Notes under the pieces: generated by a model | The model's input: the letters and a program-made list of their open reading frames with translations, nothing else | Databases searched by the model: none | Told to the model about the DNA's origin: nothing | DNA from: Puia sp. | GTDB taxonomy: Bacteria > Bacteroidota > Bacteroidia > Chitinophagales > Chitinophagaceae | Direction of reading: 5' to 3' | DNA: 64,000 bases | NCBI GenBank assembly: GCA_031292515.1 | Contig: JARLGZ010000104.1 | Location: 124,001-188,000, forward strand | In this document: positions 16,228 through 25,443 of the stretch, piece after piece | Numbering within the stretch: the stretch's first letter is position 1 | How the letters are laid out: each line of letters begins with the position of its first letter | Position numbers and translations under genes: made by a program

Positions 16228-17304
16228 TTAGCCTGCCGGCGTCGGCCGGATTGCGGCGGAATTGTCTTGACTGGCCTGATCGGTTTTCCCGGGTTTGCCG
16301 GCTGCCCGCCCGGAAGACAGTTCCTGCTCCCACAGCCACTCGGCTCGAACCACTTTTGAGGTCTTGTGATGCCCGGTATGGCTCCACCCGGGCGGCATGA
16401 AGAGATAAAGGAGCTTATTGCGAAGACCGGGCGCTTTGAGAATGTCTCTGCCCAGCGCCACAAACTCGCCAAAATAGACATCCCAGAAATTCCCCGGGTT
16501 CATTTCGCGCGTGATCCCGTATACCGGGGGCATATCTTCTCTTTCAGGACGATAGGTCTTGAAAACACGATCCCAGATATTCAGCAGGTTACAGAAATTA
16601 GTATCCATATACAAAGGGTTCTTTGCATGATGTACCCGGTGATGCGAAGGAGTAAGGATGATCCTGTTCAGGAAGCCGAGACGACCGTCTTTTATCAGGT
16701 TCTCGCCGGCATGAATGAAGGTGCCCCAGAAACTGTCCACGAACACGATGAGACCCAGCGTGACAAGATTCACGCCAAGCAGCGCGCAGATAGAGGTCCG
16801 GATGATATCGGCATAGGCCCCCTCGAGGAAGAAATGGGCGTATGACACCGTCAGGTTCATATGTTCGGGAGCATGATGAGTGGAATGCAGACACCAGAAT
16901 AGTCTCACTTTATGCGCCCCGTAATGGTATACGAAATGGGACAACTCCCAGGCTATATAACCATAGATAAACCAATACCAGGTGAAACTTGTTTTGATAG
17001 GTGTGATCCGTGAAAAAAGGCCGAAGCAGAACAGCGAGACCGCAATGGAGAGAAACCTCCCGATAAACCGGTTGAACACATAGGTCAGCATCGTGATCTT
17101 GTATTGCGAACCCCTAAACTTTCCGTATACGATGGCACGGATGAGTTCAATGACCAGCAGCAGAGGGATGATGGGACCCATGACCGCCTGGATGCCATCC
17201 AGGGTCGTCAGTTTACCATAGTCATTCTTCTTCAGGAGATCGACGAGTGGTCCGTAGCCGAAGAAGGAAGTAATTTCATCATGAAGCAATCCAGCTATAT
17301 CCAT
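16228..17304 (-). CDS. Sterol desaturase / fatty acid hydroxylase family protein
   Basis: The 358-residue integral membrane protein has four or more hydrophobic helices and the di-iron histidine clusters of the fatty acid hydroxylase superfamily: HFVYHYGAHK, HSTHHAPEH and HRVHHAKNP at about residues 135-250. These ligands coordinate two irons for O2-dependent hydroxylation or desaturation of a lipid tail. Bacteroidota members may act on sphingolipids, ether lipids or carotenoids. The C-terminal ~60 residues are polar and extend past the family core. Convergent with the 89-aa gene, divergent from phoH. Confidence 0.88.
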   Translation of the reverse strand: MDIAGLLHDEITSFFGYGPLVDLLKKNDYGKLTTLDGIQAVMGPIIPLLLVIELIRAIVYGKFRGSQYKITMLTYVFNRFIGRFLSIAVSLFCFGLFSRITPIKTSFTWYWFIYGYIAWELSHFVYHYGAHKVRLFWCLHSTHHAPEHMNLTVSYAHFFLEGAYADIIRTSICALLGVNLVTLGLIVFVDSFWGTFIHAGENLIKDGRLGFLNRIILTPSHHRVHHAKNPLYMDTNFCNLLNIWDRVFKTYRPEREDMPPVYGITREMNPGNFWDVYFGEFVALGRDILKAPGLRNKLLYLFMPPGWSHTGHHKTSKVVRAEWLWEQELSSGRAAGKPGKTDQASQDNSAAIRPTPAG

Positions 17305-17513
17305 ACCGCAAATTTAATTTAAGTTAAGTTAATGAATTTAACAATATTCACATGCTGTTAATAAGTAACTTTAGGAAAATGCATAGGCAAGAAATATATT
17401 TGGTAGAGATGCGCTGATCGGTTGTAACGCGCATTACAAGGGCGCAATAAAAGCGACGCTTTAATCCGTTGGCAACGTGCGGAAAGATATTCAGAACCTT
17501 AAAAGATTTGATT

Positions 17514-18515
17514 TTGACTGAGACTATCATCAACCTGGAAACCGTCAACCCTATAGAGTTTTTCGGTGTCAACAACGGCAAGCTAGATATATTGAAAAAG
17601 AAGTTCCCCCTGTTAAAGATCCTTTCCCGCGGCACGCAGATCAAGTTGAGCGGTTCCCCGGAACTGGTAGGCACTGCCAAGGAAAAAATCGATCTCCTGG
17701 TGCAGTATCTTCAACGGAATGGCAATGTCAGCGAGAACTATTTCGAACAGATCCTCGGCGGAGACGATGTCGAGACGGTGGACCATTTCGTGGACAGACA
17801 TCCCAACGATGTGCTCGTCTTCGGCCCCAACGGTAAGACGGTACGCGCAAGGACGGTGAACCAGAAACGGATGGTCGGCGCCGTCGAAAAAAATGATATC
17901 CTCTTTGCGATCGGGCCCGCCGGTACGGGTAAGACCTATACCGCCGTCGCCCTGGCCGTAAGGGCGCTGAAGAACAAAATGGTCAAAAAGATCATCCTGA
18001 CGCGTCCGGCTGTGGAGGCAGGTGAAAGCCTGGGATTTCTTCCCGGCGACCTGAAAGAAAAGATCGACCCCTATCTGCGCCCGCTTTATGATGCCCTGGA
18101 TGACATGATCCCCGCCGATAAGCTGGGATACTATATGAGCACCCGCACCATTGAGATCGCCCCGCTGGCCTATATGAGGGGTCGCACGCTGGATAATGCC
18201 TTTATCATCCTGGACGAAGCACAGAATGCGACGGATCTTCAGATCAAAATGTTCCTGACCCGTATCGGCGCCAACGCCAAGGCCATTATCACCGGTGACC
18301 TCACCCAGATAGACTTGCCGAAAAACCAGAAGAGCGGGCTGGCGAAGGCGCTGTATATCCTTAAGAATATCGACGGGATCTCGCACATAGAGCTGGATGA
18401 GGAAGATGTGGTCCGTCACCGGCTGGTGAAGGCCATCATCAGGGCCTATGAAAGAGAAAAAAATGAAGAGGCTGGAAGCAGGCCCGACGCTGTATACAGG
18501 CCCGAAAATAAATAA
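17514..18515 (+). CDS. phoH: PhoH family ATPase
   Basis: The protein is a PhoH-type P-loop ATPase with Walker [12 protein letters not shown] at about residue 140 and Walker B LDEAQN about 100 residues later, both inside the PhoH domain. The N-terminal third is a KH-like region ([16 protein letters not shown]), so an RNA-related role is likely. The frame has no suitable ATG at its 5' end; two TTG codons are available, at 17469 and 17514. The latter gives [17 protein letters not shown], the usual family N-terminus, and a 333-residue product. A lipoprotein gene follows with its own -7 box. Confidence 0.9.
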   Translation: MTETIINLETVNPIEFFGVNNGKLDILKKKFPLLKILSRGTQIKLSGSPELVGTAKEKIDLLVQYLQRNGNVSENYFEQILGGDDVETVDHFVDRHPNDVLVFGPNGKTVRARTVNQKRMVGAVEKNDILFAIGPAGTGKTYTAVALAVRALKNKMVKKIILTRPAVEAGESLGFLPGDLKEKIDPYLRPLYDALDDMIPADKLGYYMSTRTIEIAPLAYMRGRTLDNAFIILDEAQNATDLQIKMFLTRIGANAKAIITGDLTQIDLPKNQKSGLAKALYILKNIDGISHIELDEEDVVRHRLVKAIIRAYEREKNEEAGSRPDAVYRPENK

Positions 18516-18574
18516 TCGATACCCCTTTGTCCGGAAAACTACCAGGGCCTGTAGAAATATCTGCAGGCTTTTTT

Positions 18575-18582
18575 TACATTTG
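18575..18582 (+). promoter_or_regulatory. -7 box (TAcaTTTG) directly before a start codon
   Basis: TAcaTTTG is a perfect -7 consensus ending 5 bases before the ATG at 18588. Transcription would begin at or next to the A of the ATG, predicting a leaderless or nearly leaderless mRNA. No clear -33 TTG is present at 19-21 bases. Confidence 0.45.
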
Positions 18583-18587
18583 CTGTT

Positions 18588-18995
18588 ATGATAAAGAAAT
18601 ACATCCTTTTATCGATGGCCCTTTGGCTGGCCGCCTGCAACAACGACGGGACTTTCAAGAAAGCGGAAGACGCCCAGGACGCCGGCCGGGAATTCATCAG
18701 GGCCTCCCTGGACGGGAACTACGACAAAGCCCGGTTCTACCTTTTTGCCGACTCTACCAACCAGATGCTGTTGGAAAAATGGAAAAAGGATTTCGACGGT
18801 CTTCCGCAGGAATCGAAGAAGAAGTACGAGGAGGCCACCATCCTGCCTATCAACATCCAGACGGTAAACGATTCCGTAACCAGCTATACCTACGCAAACA
18901 GCTATAAAAAAGATACCACCACCATCAGGATCGTCCGGGTCGGCGGCGACTGGCTGGTGGACCTCAAAGAGATCCTGCAGAGCGGTAGGAAATAA
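18588..18995 (+). CDS. DUF4878-like lipoprotein
   Basis: The 135-residue protein has a lipoprotein signal peptide (MIKKYILLSMALWLAAC) with lipidated C17. The rest looks like the DUF4878/NTF2-like fold: a helix (AGREFIRASLDGNYDKARFY), a second helix (NQMLLEKWKKDFDGL), and strands ending in VRVGGDWLVDLKEIL. Proteins of this kind sit on the outer or inner membrane and have no known activity. The gene lies between phoH and ppa on the same strand, with a -7 box abutting the start. Confidence 0.75.
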   Translation: MIKKYILLSMALWLAACNNDGTFKKAEDAQDAGREFIRASLDGNYDKARFYLFADSTNQMLLEKWKKDFDGLPQESKKKYEEATILPINIQTVNDSVTSYTYANSYKKDTTTIRIVRVGGDWLVDLKEILQSGRK

Positions 18996-19078
18996 GCGGC
19001 AGCAGGTGCTCATTTTAAAATTCCACTGTGACAGATCATTGGCTCATTCATAAAACAGCTCACAAATAATCAGCAACC

Positions 19079-19621
19079 ATGATGACAGTTTCACATCCCT
19101 GGCATGGGGTTCCACTTGGCGAAAATGCTCCCAGAATCGTCAACGCGATCATCGAAATCCCACAGGGATCCAGGTGCAAGTACGAAATCGATAAAGACAG
19201 CGGTCTCCTGAAATTGGACAGGGTGATCTATTCGTCCTTCTACTACCCCGTTAACTACGGGTTCATCCCACAGACTTACGGCGATGACAAGGATCCGTTG
19301 GACATCCTGGTGATTACCTCTCTGCCGGTGCAGGCCCTCTGCCTGATGGAAGCCAAAGTGATGGGTGTGATGCAGATGGTCGACAGCGGAGATGCGGACG
19401 ACAAGATCATCGCAGTAGCCGCCAAGGATCCCAGCGTCAACCACTACAACAACCTGGAAGAACTCCCCAAACATTTCTTCGAGGAACTCCGTCATTTCTT
19501 TGAAGAATACAAGAAACTCGAGAACAAGACGGTTGTCGTGGAAGAATTCGGCGATAAGACGACTGCTTTACGCGTCATCGAGGATGCATCCAGGTTTTAT
19601 AAGGAAAATTTTAAAAAATAA
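19079..19621 (+). CDS. ppa: Inorganic pyrophosphatase (class I)
   Basis: The 180-residue soluble enzyme hydrolyses pyrophosphate to phosphate. Signatures are IIEIPQGSRCKYEIDKDSG, the strand YPVNYGFIPQTYGDDKDPLD with the metal-binding acidic residues (DDKDPLDILV), and AKDPSVNHYNN. Length matches the hexameric class I family. The start codon is one of two adjacent ATGs at 19079. The gene is followed 33 bases later by a TauE-family exporter. Confidence 0.96.
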   Translation: MMTVSHPWHGVPLGENAPRIVNAIIEIPQGSRCKYEIDKDSGLLKLDRVIYSSFYYPVNYGFIPQTYGDDKDPLDILVITSLPVQALCLMEAKVMGVMQMVDSGDADDKIIAVAAKDPSVNHYNNLEELPKHFFEELRHFFEEYKKLENKTVVVEEFGDKTTALRVIEDASRFYKENFKK

Positions 19622-19654
19622 GGAGACGGCTCCCGGGCGGAGACTATCCTGCAC

Positions 19655-20491
19655 ATGACAATACTCGTTTTTACCGGGGTCATTCTGCTCGGTTCCATGC
19701 TTGCGGGTTTCCTGGGCTCCCTCACCGGCCTGGGCGGAGGGTTTGTGATCATTCCCCTGCTGACCCTGGTATTCGGTATCGATATCCGGTATGCGATCGG
19801 CGCCTCCCTGGTGGCCGTCATAGCGACTTCGTCGGGAGCGGCGGCAGCCTATGTGAAAGAAGGGATCACCAATATGCGGCTGGGCATGTTCCTGGAGATC
19901 GCGACGACCCTCGGAGCGGTGGGGGGCGCCTTCCTGGCCGTATATGCCTCGACGCATATCATTGCCATCCTCTTCGGTCTGATCCTGATATTTTCGGCCA
20001 TCCTGTCCCTTCGACGGAAGGAAGAAACTGTCCAGACAGGTTCCGCAAGTATGTTGGCTCAAAGGCTGAAGCTGAACAGTTCCTATCCGACACCCCAGGG
20101 CACGGTCGATTATTCGGTCACCAATGTCCCAGGAGGTTTTCTCATTATGCTGGGCGCCGGCATCCTATCCGGCCTGCTGGGGCTGGGAGCAGGCGTATTA
20201 AAAGTGCTGGCCATGGACAATGTCATGCGCGTCCCGTTCAAAGTGTCGACGACGACCAGTAATTTTATGATCGGGGTTACCGCCGCGGCCAGCGCGGGCA
20301 TCTACCTCTATCGCGGCTATATCGACCCGGGTCTATGCATGCCGGTCGTACTGGGAGTACTGGCCGGCGCTTTTCTCGGCTCCAGCGTGCTGACCCGCGC
20401 GAACTCCCGCTCCCTGCGAACGGTATTCGCATTCATCATCCTCGTCATCGCCCTGGAGATGTTGTATAACGGGTTTACCAAAAAGATTTAA
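19655..20491 (+). CDS. TauE/SafE family anion exporter
   Basis: The 278-residue protein has about eight transmembrane helices in two repeats, each starting with a glycine-rich motif: GSLTGLGGGFVIIPLLTLVF near the N-terminus and LLGLGAGVLKVLAMD in the second half. TauE/SafE proteins move sulfite, sulfoacetate or other small organic anions across the inner membrane. The following gene encodes a DUF1634 protein, a frequent companion of this family. Confidence 0.88.
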   Translation: MTILVFTGVILLGSMLAGFLGSLTGLGGGFVIIPLLTLVFGIDIRYAIGASLVAVIATSSGAAAAYVKEGITNMRLGMFLEIATTLGAVGGAFLAVYASTHIIAILFGLILIFSAILSLRRKEETVQTGSASMLAQRLKLNSSYPTPQGTVDYSVTNVPGGFLIMLGAGILSGLLGLGAGVLKVLAMDNVMRVPFKVSTTTSNFMIGVTAAASAGIYLYRGYIDPGLCMPVVLGVLAGAFLGSSVLTRANSRSLRTVFAFIILVIALEMLYNGFTKKI

Positions 20492-20536
20492 GATTTGGAA
20501 TATCTCCGCTAACTCATAAATAGTTTGACCGGGACC

Positions 20537-20920
20537 ATGAAAAAATTCAGACATGACAGGGACATACAAGTGACGATCGGCAACCTGCTGAGGTCCGGCG
20601 TCGTTCTGGCCTTCGTCATCGTACTGGCGGGAGCGATAGTCTACCTCGTCCGGCATGGGGGACAGATTCCGGAATACCAGGTATTCCGGGGCGGTTCCGG
20701 CAGCTATCACACTTTTTCGGCGATTTGGGAAGGACTCATCACCGGCCACGGCCGGGCCATCATCCAGTTCGGCATCGTCATCCTGATCCTCACTCCTATC
20801 GCACGGATCGCCTTCTCGGTGATCGGCTTCCTGCTGGAAAAAGACTATCTCTATGCGGGCATCACGCTGGCCGTGCTGGCTATCATCCTTATCAGCCTCA
20901 TGGCGGGAATGGGCGTATAA
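20537..20920 (+). CDS. DUF1634 membrane protein
   Basis: The 127-residue protein has three predicted membrane helices (about 18-38, 74-96 and 104-125) and the family pattern DIQVTIGNLLRSGVVLAFVI with HGRAIIQFGIVILILTPIAR. DUF1634 proteins are often encoded next to TauE/SafE transporters, as here, and probably act as an accessory subunit. The ATG at 20537 (MKKFRHDRD) is preferred to an upstream TTG. Confidence 0.85.
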   Translation: MKKFRHDRDIQVTIGNLLRSGVVLAFVIVLAGAIVYLVRHGGQIPEYQVFRGGSGSYHTFSAIWEGLITGHGRAIIQFGIVILILTPIARIAFSVIGFLLEKDYLYAGITLAVLAIILISLMAGMGV

Positions 20921-20996
20921 ATGCCGAGGGCCGATCGCCGTCTTATTATCTGTCGATTATCTGTCGGGAATCGTCTTCTTGTCGAAGACCGCCTTA

Positions 20997-21773
20997 TCAA
21001 TAAGTAATAAACCGTTTAATGATCCGGAGATTGTGCGTGCGCTGCGAAGTCTCGGAATGCAAGATCCCCATATTGTCGATCTTGTCGATCCGGACCTTCC
21101 CGGAAGCATGGACGATCTCATGGTCGTTTAAGAGGATTCCCACATGCGTGATCTTGCCTTCGGCATTATCGAAAAATGCCAGATCGCCCGTCTGGGCTTC
21201 CTGTAAAAAACCGACCAGTTCACCCTGCGTCGCCTGCTGATACGCATCGCGGAGCAAGGGGATGTTAAAGAATTTAAAAATCGTCTGGGAGAACCCGCTG
21301 CAGTCGATCCCGAATATGGATTTGCCTCCCCACATATAGGTCGTGTTCAGATACCTGAAGGCGAGCTGCCTCAATGCCTTCGGATCCTTTTTTACGCCGG
21401 AGGGAGACCAGGCGCGGCCTTTGTAATGCAAGCGGTTCTTGCGCCAGGAAGCATGCCCGTTTTTTATCGCGGTAAGGGAAGAGCCCATCGGTATGAACAT
21501 AGGGTGTCCGTTGTACTCCAGTTCGTTTACCCATTCGGGTGCGAGATCGTTTTCCCATTGATCGTATTCGGGCGAGTCGATCTCGGTGACATGGCTGGCC
21601 TGACACCACCCTTCATAACCGTCATACCGGCAACGCACCCTGATCCAATTGTCCTTTTCGGTTTCCAATATCTCGCAACACTCGCCAAATAGTTGCTGGC
21701 TCACCATTTCGCTTCTATGCGATCGTTCGGCCCTCAGGGGACTTACCGGGACACAACAAACAGCTCTGATCAT
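20997..21773 (-). CDS. NlpC/P60 (C40) cell-wall peptidase with SH3 domains
   Basis: The 258-residue protein has bacterial SH3-like domains in the first ~110 residues (WIRVRCRYDGYEGWCQASHV) followed by an NlpC/P60 domain. The catalytic cysteine is in FGIDCSGFSQ and the histidine in KITHVGILLNDHEIVHASG. Such enzymes cleave the D-Glu-diamino acid bond of peptidoglycan peptides. No typical signal peptide is visible, so it may act on recycled muropeptides in the cytoplasm or be exported by an unusual route. It is divergent from the ECF sigma factor. Confidence 0.88.
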   Translation of the reverse strand: MIRAVCCVPVSPLRAERSHRSEMVSQQLFGECCEILETEKDNWIRVRCRYDGYEGWCQASHVTEIDSPEYDQWENDLAPEWVNELEYNGHPMFIPMGSSLTAIKNGHASWRKNRLHYKGRAWSPSGVKKDPKALRQLAFRYLNTTYMWGGKSIFGIDCSGFSQTIFKFFNIPLLRDAYQQATQGELVGFLQEAQTGDLAFFDNAEGKITHVGILLNDHEIVHASGKVRIDKIDNMGILHSETSQRTHNLRIIKRFITY

Positions 21774-21874
21774 ACAAGGGTATTAAAATCGAATTTATAC
21801 AAAAAAACAACAGCCCGGCGATTTATGGATTTTTTTCTGTTTCGCATCTTATCTAAAATCCCTATTTTCCTGTT

Positions 21875-22444
21875 GTGAATAAAGACCCGTTCATACATAT
21901 CACCGACCAGGAGTTGCTTGACCGATACTATTCCGAACGGAATAACGACTGGCTGGGCGTCCTGCTGGAAAGATATACGCTCCTGCTCCTGGGCGTCTGC
22001 ATGAAATACCTGAAAAACGAAGAAGAAGCCAAGGACGGTGTACAACAGGTCTTTTTGAAGATCATCGCCGAACTTCCCAGGTACAAGGTCACTTATTTCA
22101 AGTCCTGGATCTATACCATAACCAGGAATTATTGCCTCATGAAACTCAGGGACCGCCATGAGAAGATCCCCGCCGAGCTGACCGAATCGATGGCCGTCTC
22201 CTACGATGAGGAGCCCCCCGGAAAAAACCACCTGGAGAAAGACCAGTTGCTGGAGCTGATGACGGAGTCCCTGGAAGAATTGGGAAAAGAGCAAAAACTC
22301 TGCGTAACTTTGTTCTACCTGGAAAAAAGATCCTACCAGGATATAGCGGAACTGACAAAATTTACGTTGATGCAGGTCAAGAGCCATATTCAAAACGGTA
22401 AGCGGAACCTGAAATTATCATTAGAAAAAAAGAGGAAACGGTGA
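21875..22444 (+). CDS. ECF-type RNA polymerase sigma factor
   Basis: The 189-residue protein has sigma region 2 at about residues 25-90 (EAKDGVQQVFLKIIAELPRY, FKSWIYTITRNYCLMKLRD) and region 4 at about 125-185 with the helix-turn-helix RSYQDIAELTKFTLMQVKSH. The start is GTG at 21875; no ATG is suitably placed. The stop overlaps the GTG start of the next gene by 4 bases (GTGA), so the pair is translationally coupled as sigma and regulator. Confidence 0.9.
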   Translation: MNKDPFIHITDQELLDRYYSERNNDWLGVLLERYTLLLLGVCMKYLKNEEEAKDGVQQVFLKIIAELPRYKVTYFKSWIYTITRNYCLMKLRDRHEKIPAELTESMAVSYDEEPPGKNHLEKDQLLELMTESLEELGKEQKLCVTLFYLEKRSYQDIAELTKFTLMQVKSHIQNGKRNLKLSLEKKRKR

Positions 22445-22833
22445 ACCCTGACCTTTTAGACATATTATCAAATAGCAATAAGGACATCGACAACCAGCTG
22501 TTGATGGACTATCTCAGCGGTAAATTGTCCGGCAATGAAAAGCATGCCGTTGAGCAATGGATGGCTGACAACGACTTCATGAACGACGCCGTGGAAGGCC
22601 TGGAAAACATCCCCGACAAAAAGAAGGTCCAGGTCACTGTCGAGGAATTAAACAGAAGCCTTCAAAAGTCCCTCCGGAAAAGAAAGATACGCCGGGAAAG
22701 AATGCGCCCGAAAGAGAACCCCTGGACCTACCTGGCCATCCTCGTCATCCTCATGCTTTGCATCGCCACCTATTTTATCCTTCACCGTTACCTCGGCTTG
22801 CCCCACCTCCGCTCCCTCCCCTCCGGCCACTGA
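22441..22833 (+). CDS. Probable membrane-anchored anti-sigma factor
   Basis: This 130-residue protein starts with GTG overlapping the sigma gene. Its cytoplasmic part contains NQLLMDYLSGKLSGNEKHAV and EQWMADNDFMNDAVEGLEN, the short helical module seen in many Bacteroidota anti-sigma proteins. A basic linker (KSLRKRKIRRERMR) and one transmembrane helix (TYLAILVILMLCIATYFI) follow, with a short tail outside. No zinc-binding HxxxCxxC is present and there is no sizeable periplasmic sensor, so how release is triggered is unclear. Confidence 0.7.
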   Translation: MNPDLLDILSNSNKDIDNQLLMDYLSGKLSGNEKHAVEQWMADNDFMNDAVEGLENIPDKKKVQVTVEELNRSLQKSLRKRKIRRERMRPKENPWTYLAILVILMLCIATYFILHRYLGLPHLRSLPSGH

Positions 22834-22878
22834 CGGCGATTTGAAATTTTTTAGCTATTTTGGCTCCAATTTCCCGAT

Positions 22879-24711
22879 ATGTACAAGATAGCCAGGATCG
22901 CCTTATTCGTTCTTTTGATGGGCGCCATAGACAAGGGTTCCGCACAACGGATCAATTATATCGTGTCTTTCCCCAACCTCAGTCATCATGAAGCCAGGAT
23001 CCAGTTAATCGTTACCGATCTGAATACCCGCAGTACCGTCTTCAGGATGAGCCGCTCGTCTCCCGGCCGGTATGCAACGCATGAATTCGGGAAAAACGTC
23101 TATGATGTCCAGGCTTTCGATGAACAGGGCAAGCCGCTTCCCCTCAGCCGGCAAGACGGCGATGTCTACGAGGTCAGCAGACACGGAAGCTATGTACGGA
23201 TAGAATATACCCTGTATGGCAACTACTCCGACGGAACTTATGCCGGGATCGATCCGACGGCCATTCATCTCAATATGCCGGCCGCCTTTATGTGGGCGAA
23301 GGGGCTGGACAACGCCCAGATCCTCATTCATTTCAATATTCCGGATGAATTCCATTGGAGCATCGCGACCCAACTGAAGCCGACCGACAACCCCTGGACT
23401 TTTTATGCGCCGGGGCTTCAATATTTTATGGATTGTCCCACCCGGATCGGCAATCTCCGCTTTCGCAAATGGGAGGTCCGAAATCCGGACGGGAAGAACT
23501 ATTCCTTCCGGATCGCCTTCGATGCAGCCGGAAGCGACAGCCTGCTGGACGCCTTCAGCGGAAAAGTCGGGAAAATTGTGGACCAGGCCCGGGCCGTGTA
23601 TGGAGAAACCCCGGCTTATGATTTCGGCACTTATACCTTTTTGGCCAGTATCAACCCCTACGTACATGGAGATGGCATGGAACACCGCAACTCCACGATG
23701 ATCAGCCTGGGGGAAGCCTTTACCGGTTCCGACGAAGAGACAGGGGTATTCGCCCACGAATTCTTCCACTGCTGGAACGTTGAGCGCATCCGGCCAAAGA
23801 CACTCGAACCCTTCAATTTCGAGAAAAGCAATATGAGCGGCGAACTCTGGTTTGCGGAAGGTTTCACCCAGTATTACGGCGAACTGCTGGCCCATAGGGC
23901 CGGCCTGAGCAGTGATTCGGATTGGCTGCATGATATCTCCGCTTTGATCAACACCAAGTTGAATACCCCCGGAGCCACGGGCTACTCTCCCATCGAAGCG
24001 AGCCGGGAAGCGGTGTTCACGGACGCCGGCGTCTCTGTCGACAAGACCAATTACCCCAATCATTTTGCCTCCTATTATCCTTATGGAGCCTCCATCGCCC
24101 TGGCCCTGGATCTCCAGCTAAGGAGCAATTATCACAAAACACTGGATGACCTCATGCGGGCAGCCTGGAAAAAATATGGCAAGACCGAACAGCCCTATAC
24201 GATTCCCGGTCTGCAGGGCCTGCTGAATGACCTGACAGGCGACCCCGGATTCGCGAAGGAGTTCTTTGCAAAATATGTATACGGTCACGAGCCCATCGAT
24301 TACAGCATCCTTCTCGTCAAAGCCGGCTATCTCCTCCGGAAGGCCCGGGAAGGGCGGGCCTGGATCGGCAACACCCCCTTTTCGGACAAGAAGGGCCTGG
24401 TCATTACCCGCAACACAATGCGTAAGACCCCCCTTTATGATGCCGGGCTGGATATTGATGACCAGATCACAAAACTCGGTGACCGACCGATCCACACGAA
24501 CGACGATCTCATTACCGCACTCGCCGCCCATACGCCCGGGGAAAAACTGGACATCGTCTACCTGCACCGGGAAGAAGAAAAGACGGCTACGATCGTGCTA
24601 AAAGAAGACCCTGCCCTGGAAGTAGTTAGCTTCGAAAACAAGGGCATGACAGTGAGCCCCGAAATGCTTCGCTTCAGACAGGACTGGCTGAATGCCCATG
24701 AAGTTCATTGA
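22879..24711 (+). CDS. M61 family metallopeptidase with PDZ domain
   Basis: The 610-residue protein has an N-terminal signal peptide (MYKIARIALFVLLMGAIDKG), an N-terminal beta domain, and an M61 (glycyl aminopeptidase) catalytic domain. The zinc motif is HEFFHCWNVERIRP, with the third ligand glutamate in LWFAEGFTQYYGELL. A C-terminal PDZ domain (about 495-585) contains GLDIDDQITKLGD. M61 enzymes remove N-terminal Gly or Ala residues; the location here is periplasmic or surface. The gene stands alone after the sigma/anti-sigma pair. Confidence 0.92.
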   Translation: MYKIARIALFVLLMGAIDKGSAQRINYIVSFPNLSHHEARIQLIVTDLNTRSTVFRMSRSSPGRYATHEFGKNVYDVQAFDEQGKPLPLSRQDGDVYEVSRHGSYVRIEYTLYGNYSDGTYAGIDPTAIHLNMPAAFMWAKGLDNAQILIHFNIPDEFHWSIATQLKPTDNPWTFYAPGLQYFMDCPTRIGNLRFRKWEVRNPDGKNYSFRIAFDAAGSDSLLDAFSGKVGKIVDQARAVYGETPAYDFGTYTFLASINPYVHGDGMEHRNSTMISLGEAFTGSDEETGVFAHEFFHCWNVERIRPKTLEPFNFEKSNMSGELWFAEGFTQYYGELLAHRAGLSSDSDWLHDISALINTKLNTPGATGYSPIEASREAVFTDAGVSVDKTNYPNHFASYYPYGASIALALDLQLRSNYHKTLDDLMRAAWKKYGKTEQPYTIPGLQGLLNDLTGDPGFAKEFFAKYVYGHEPIDYSILLVKAGYLLRKAREGRAWIGNTPFSDKKGLVITRNTMRKTPLYDAGLDIDDQITKLGDRPIHTNDDLITALAAHTPGEKLDIVYLHREEEKTATIVLKEDPALEVVSFENKGMTVSPEMLRFRQDWLNAHEVH

Positions 24712-24807
24712 CAAAAGAGATAACTCATTTTGGATACAAATTAAATAGTATATAAGTATGCTTTAAATCAATTAATTACAAGTGTTAATTAAAGCATTGG
24801 ACAAGGC

Positions 24808-24849
24808 AGCAGTACCCGTATTGCTTTAAGCAGCAATACGGGTACTGCT
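24808..24849. repeat. 17-bp perfect inverted repeat
   Basis: AGCAGTACCCGTATTGC and GCAATACGGGTACTGCT face each other across an 8-base loop (24825-24832). It is not followed by a T tract on either strand, so it is a weak terminator at best. It lies in the 272-base gap between the M61 peptidase and GNAT genes, next to direct repeats of GTGTTAATTAA at about 24783 and 24930. Confidence 0.8.
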
Positions 24850-24949
24850 CCAGGTGGAAATTCGGGTATTGATCGGGATGGCAAGCAATTCAAATATGGG
24901 TCGGGATGACCGTGCAAACATTAGTTGAGTGTTAATTAAGGCATTAATT

Positions 24950-24985
24950 GAGGTAATAATCGAGGTAATAATTGAGGTATAAAAT
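24950..24985 (+). repeat. Three 12-bp tandem repeats before GNAT start
   Basis: The units GAGGTAATAATC, GAGGTAATAATT and GAGGTATAAAAT run directly into the ATG at 24984. Each carries a GAGG that can act as a ribosome-binding site; the last is 10 bases before the start codon. Confidence 0.75.
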
Positions 24986-25409
24986 GGGAATCAGAAAAGC
25001 CGTTTTGAAAGATGCCGCAGGCATAGGAAACCTGCTCGACCAACTGGAATACCCCGGGACTAAGACTTTCCTGGCCAAGAACATCGGTAGGCTGATCGAC
25101 CATCCGGACGAGGCGCTCCTGGTGTTTGAAGAGGAGGACAAAATACTGGGTTTCATATCACTGCACTTTATACCTCAAATTGCACTAGAAGGAGATTTCG
25201 CCAGGATCAGCTACTTCTCCGTGGATGAATCGGCCCGCAGCAAGGGCATTGGCAGGGCGATGGAGGAGCATTGTGCCGCACTGGCTCGTGAGCGGGGCTG
25301 TGACAGGATGGAGGTACATTGTCATACCCGCCGGACAGCAGCCCATAACTTCTATTTCCGGCAGGGATACGAAGAGTCTCCGAAATATTTAATGAAGAAA
25401 TTTAAATAG
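24984..25409 (+). CDS. GNAT family N-acetyltransferase
   Basis: The 141-residue protein has the standard GNAT fold, with the acetyl-CoA loop SARSKGIGRAMEEHCAALAR at about 77-96 and the C-terminal strand HNFYFRQGYEESPKYLMKK. The substrate is unknown. An upstream TTG would add four residues; the ATG at 24984 (MGIRKAVLKDAAGIGN) fits the family. Three GAGG-containing repeats precede it. Confidence 0.87.
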   Translation: MGIRKAVLKDAAGIGNLLDQLEYPGTKTFLAKNIGRLIDHPDEALLVFEEEDKILGFISLHFIPQIALEGDFARISYFSVDESARSKGIGRAMEEHCAALARERGCDRMEVHCHTRRTAAHNFYFRQGYEESPKYLMKKFK

Positions 25410-25443
25410 GCTGTGAAGTTCCACCCATCATCCCCGATGGCTA

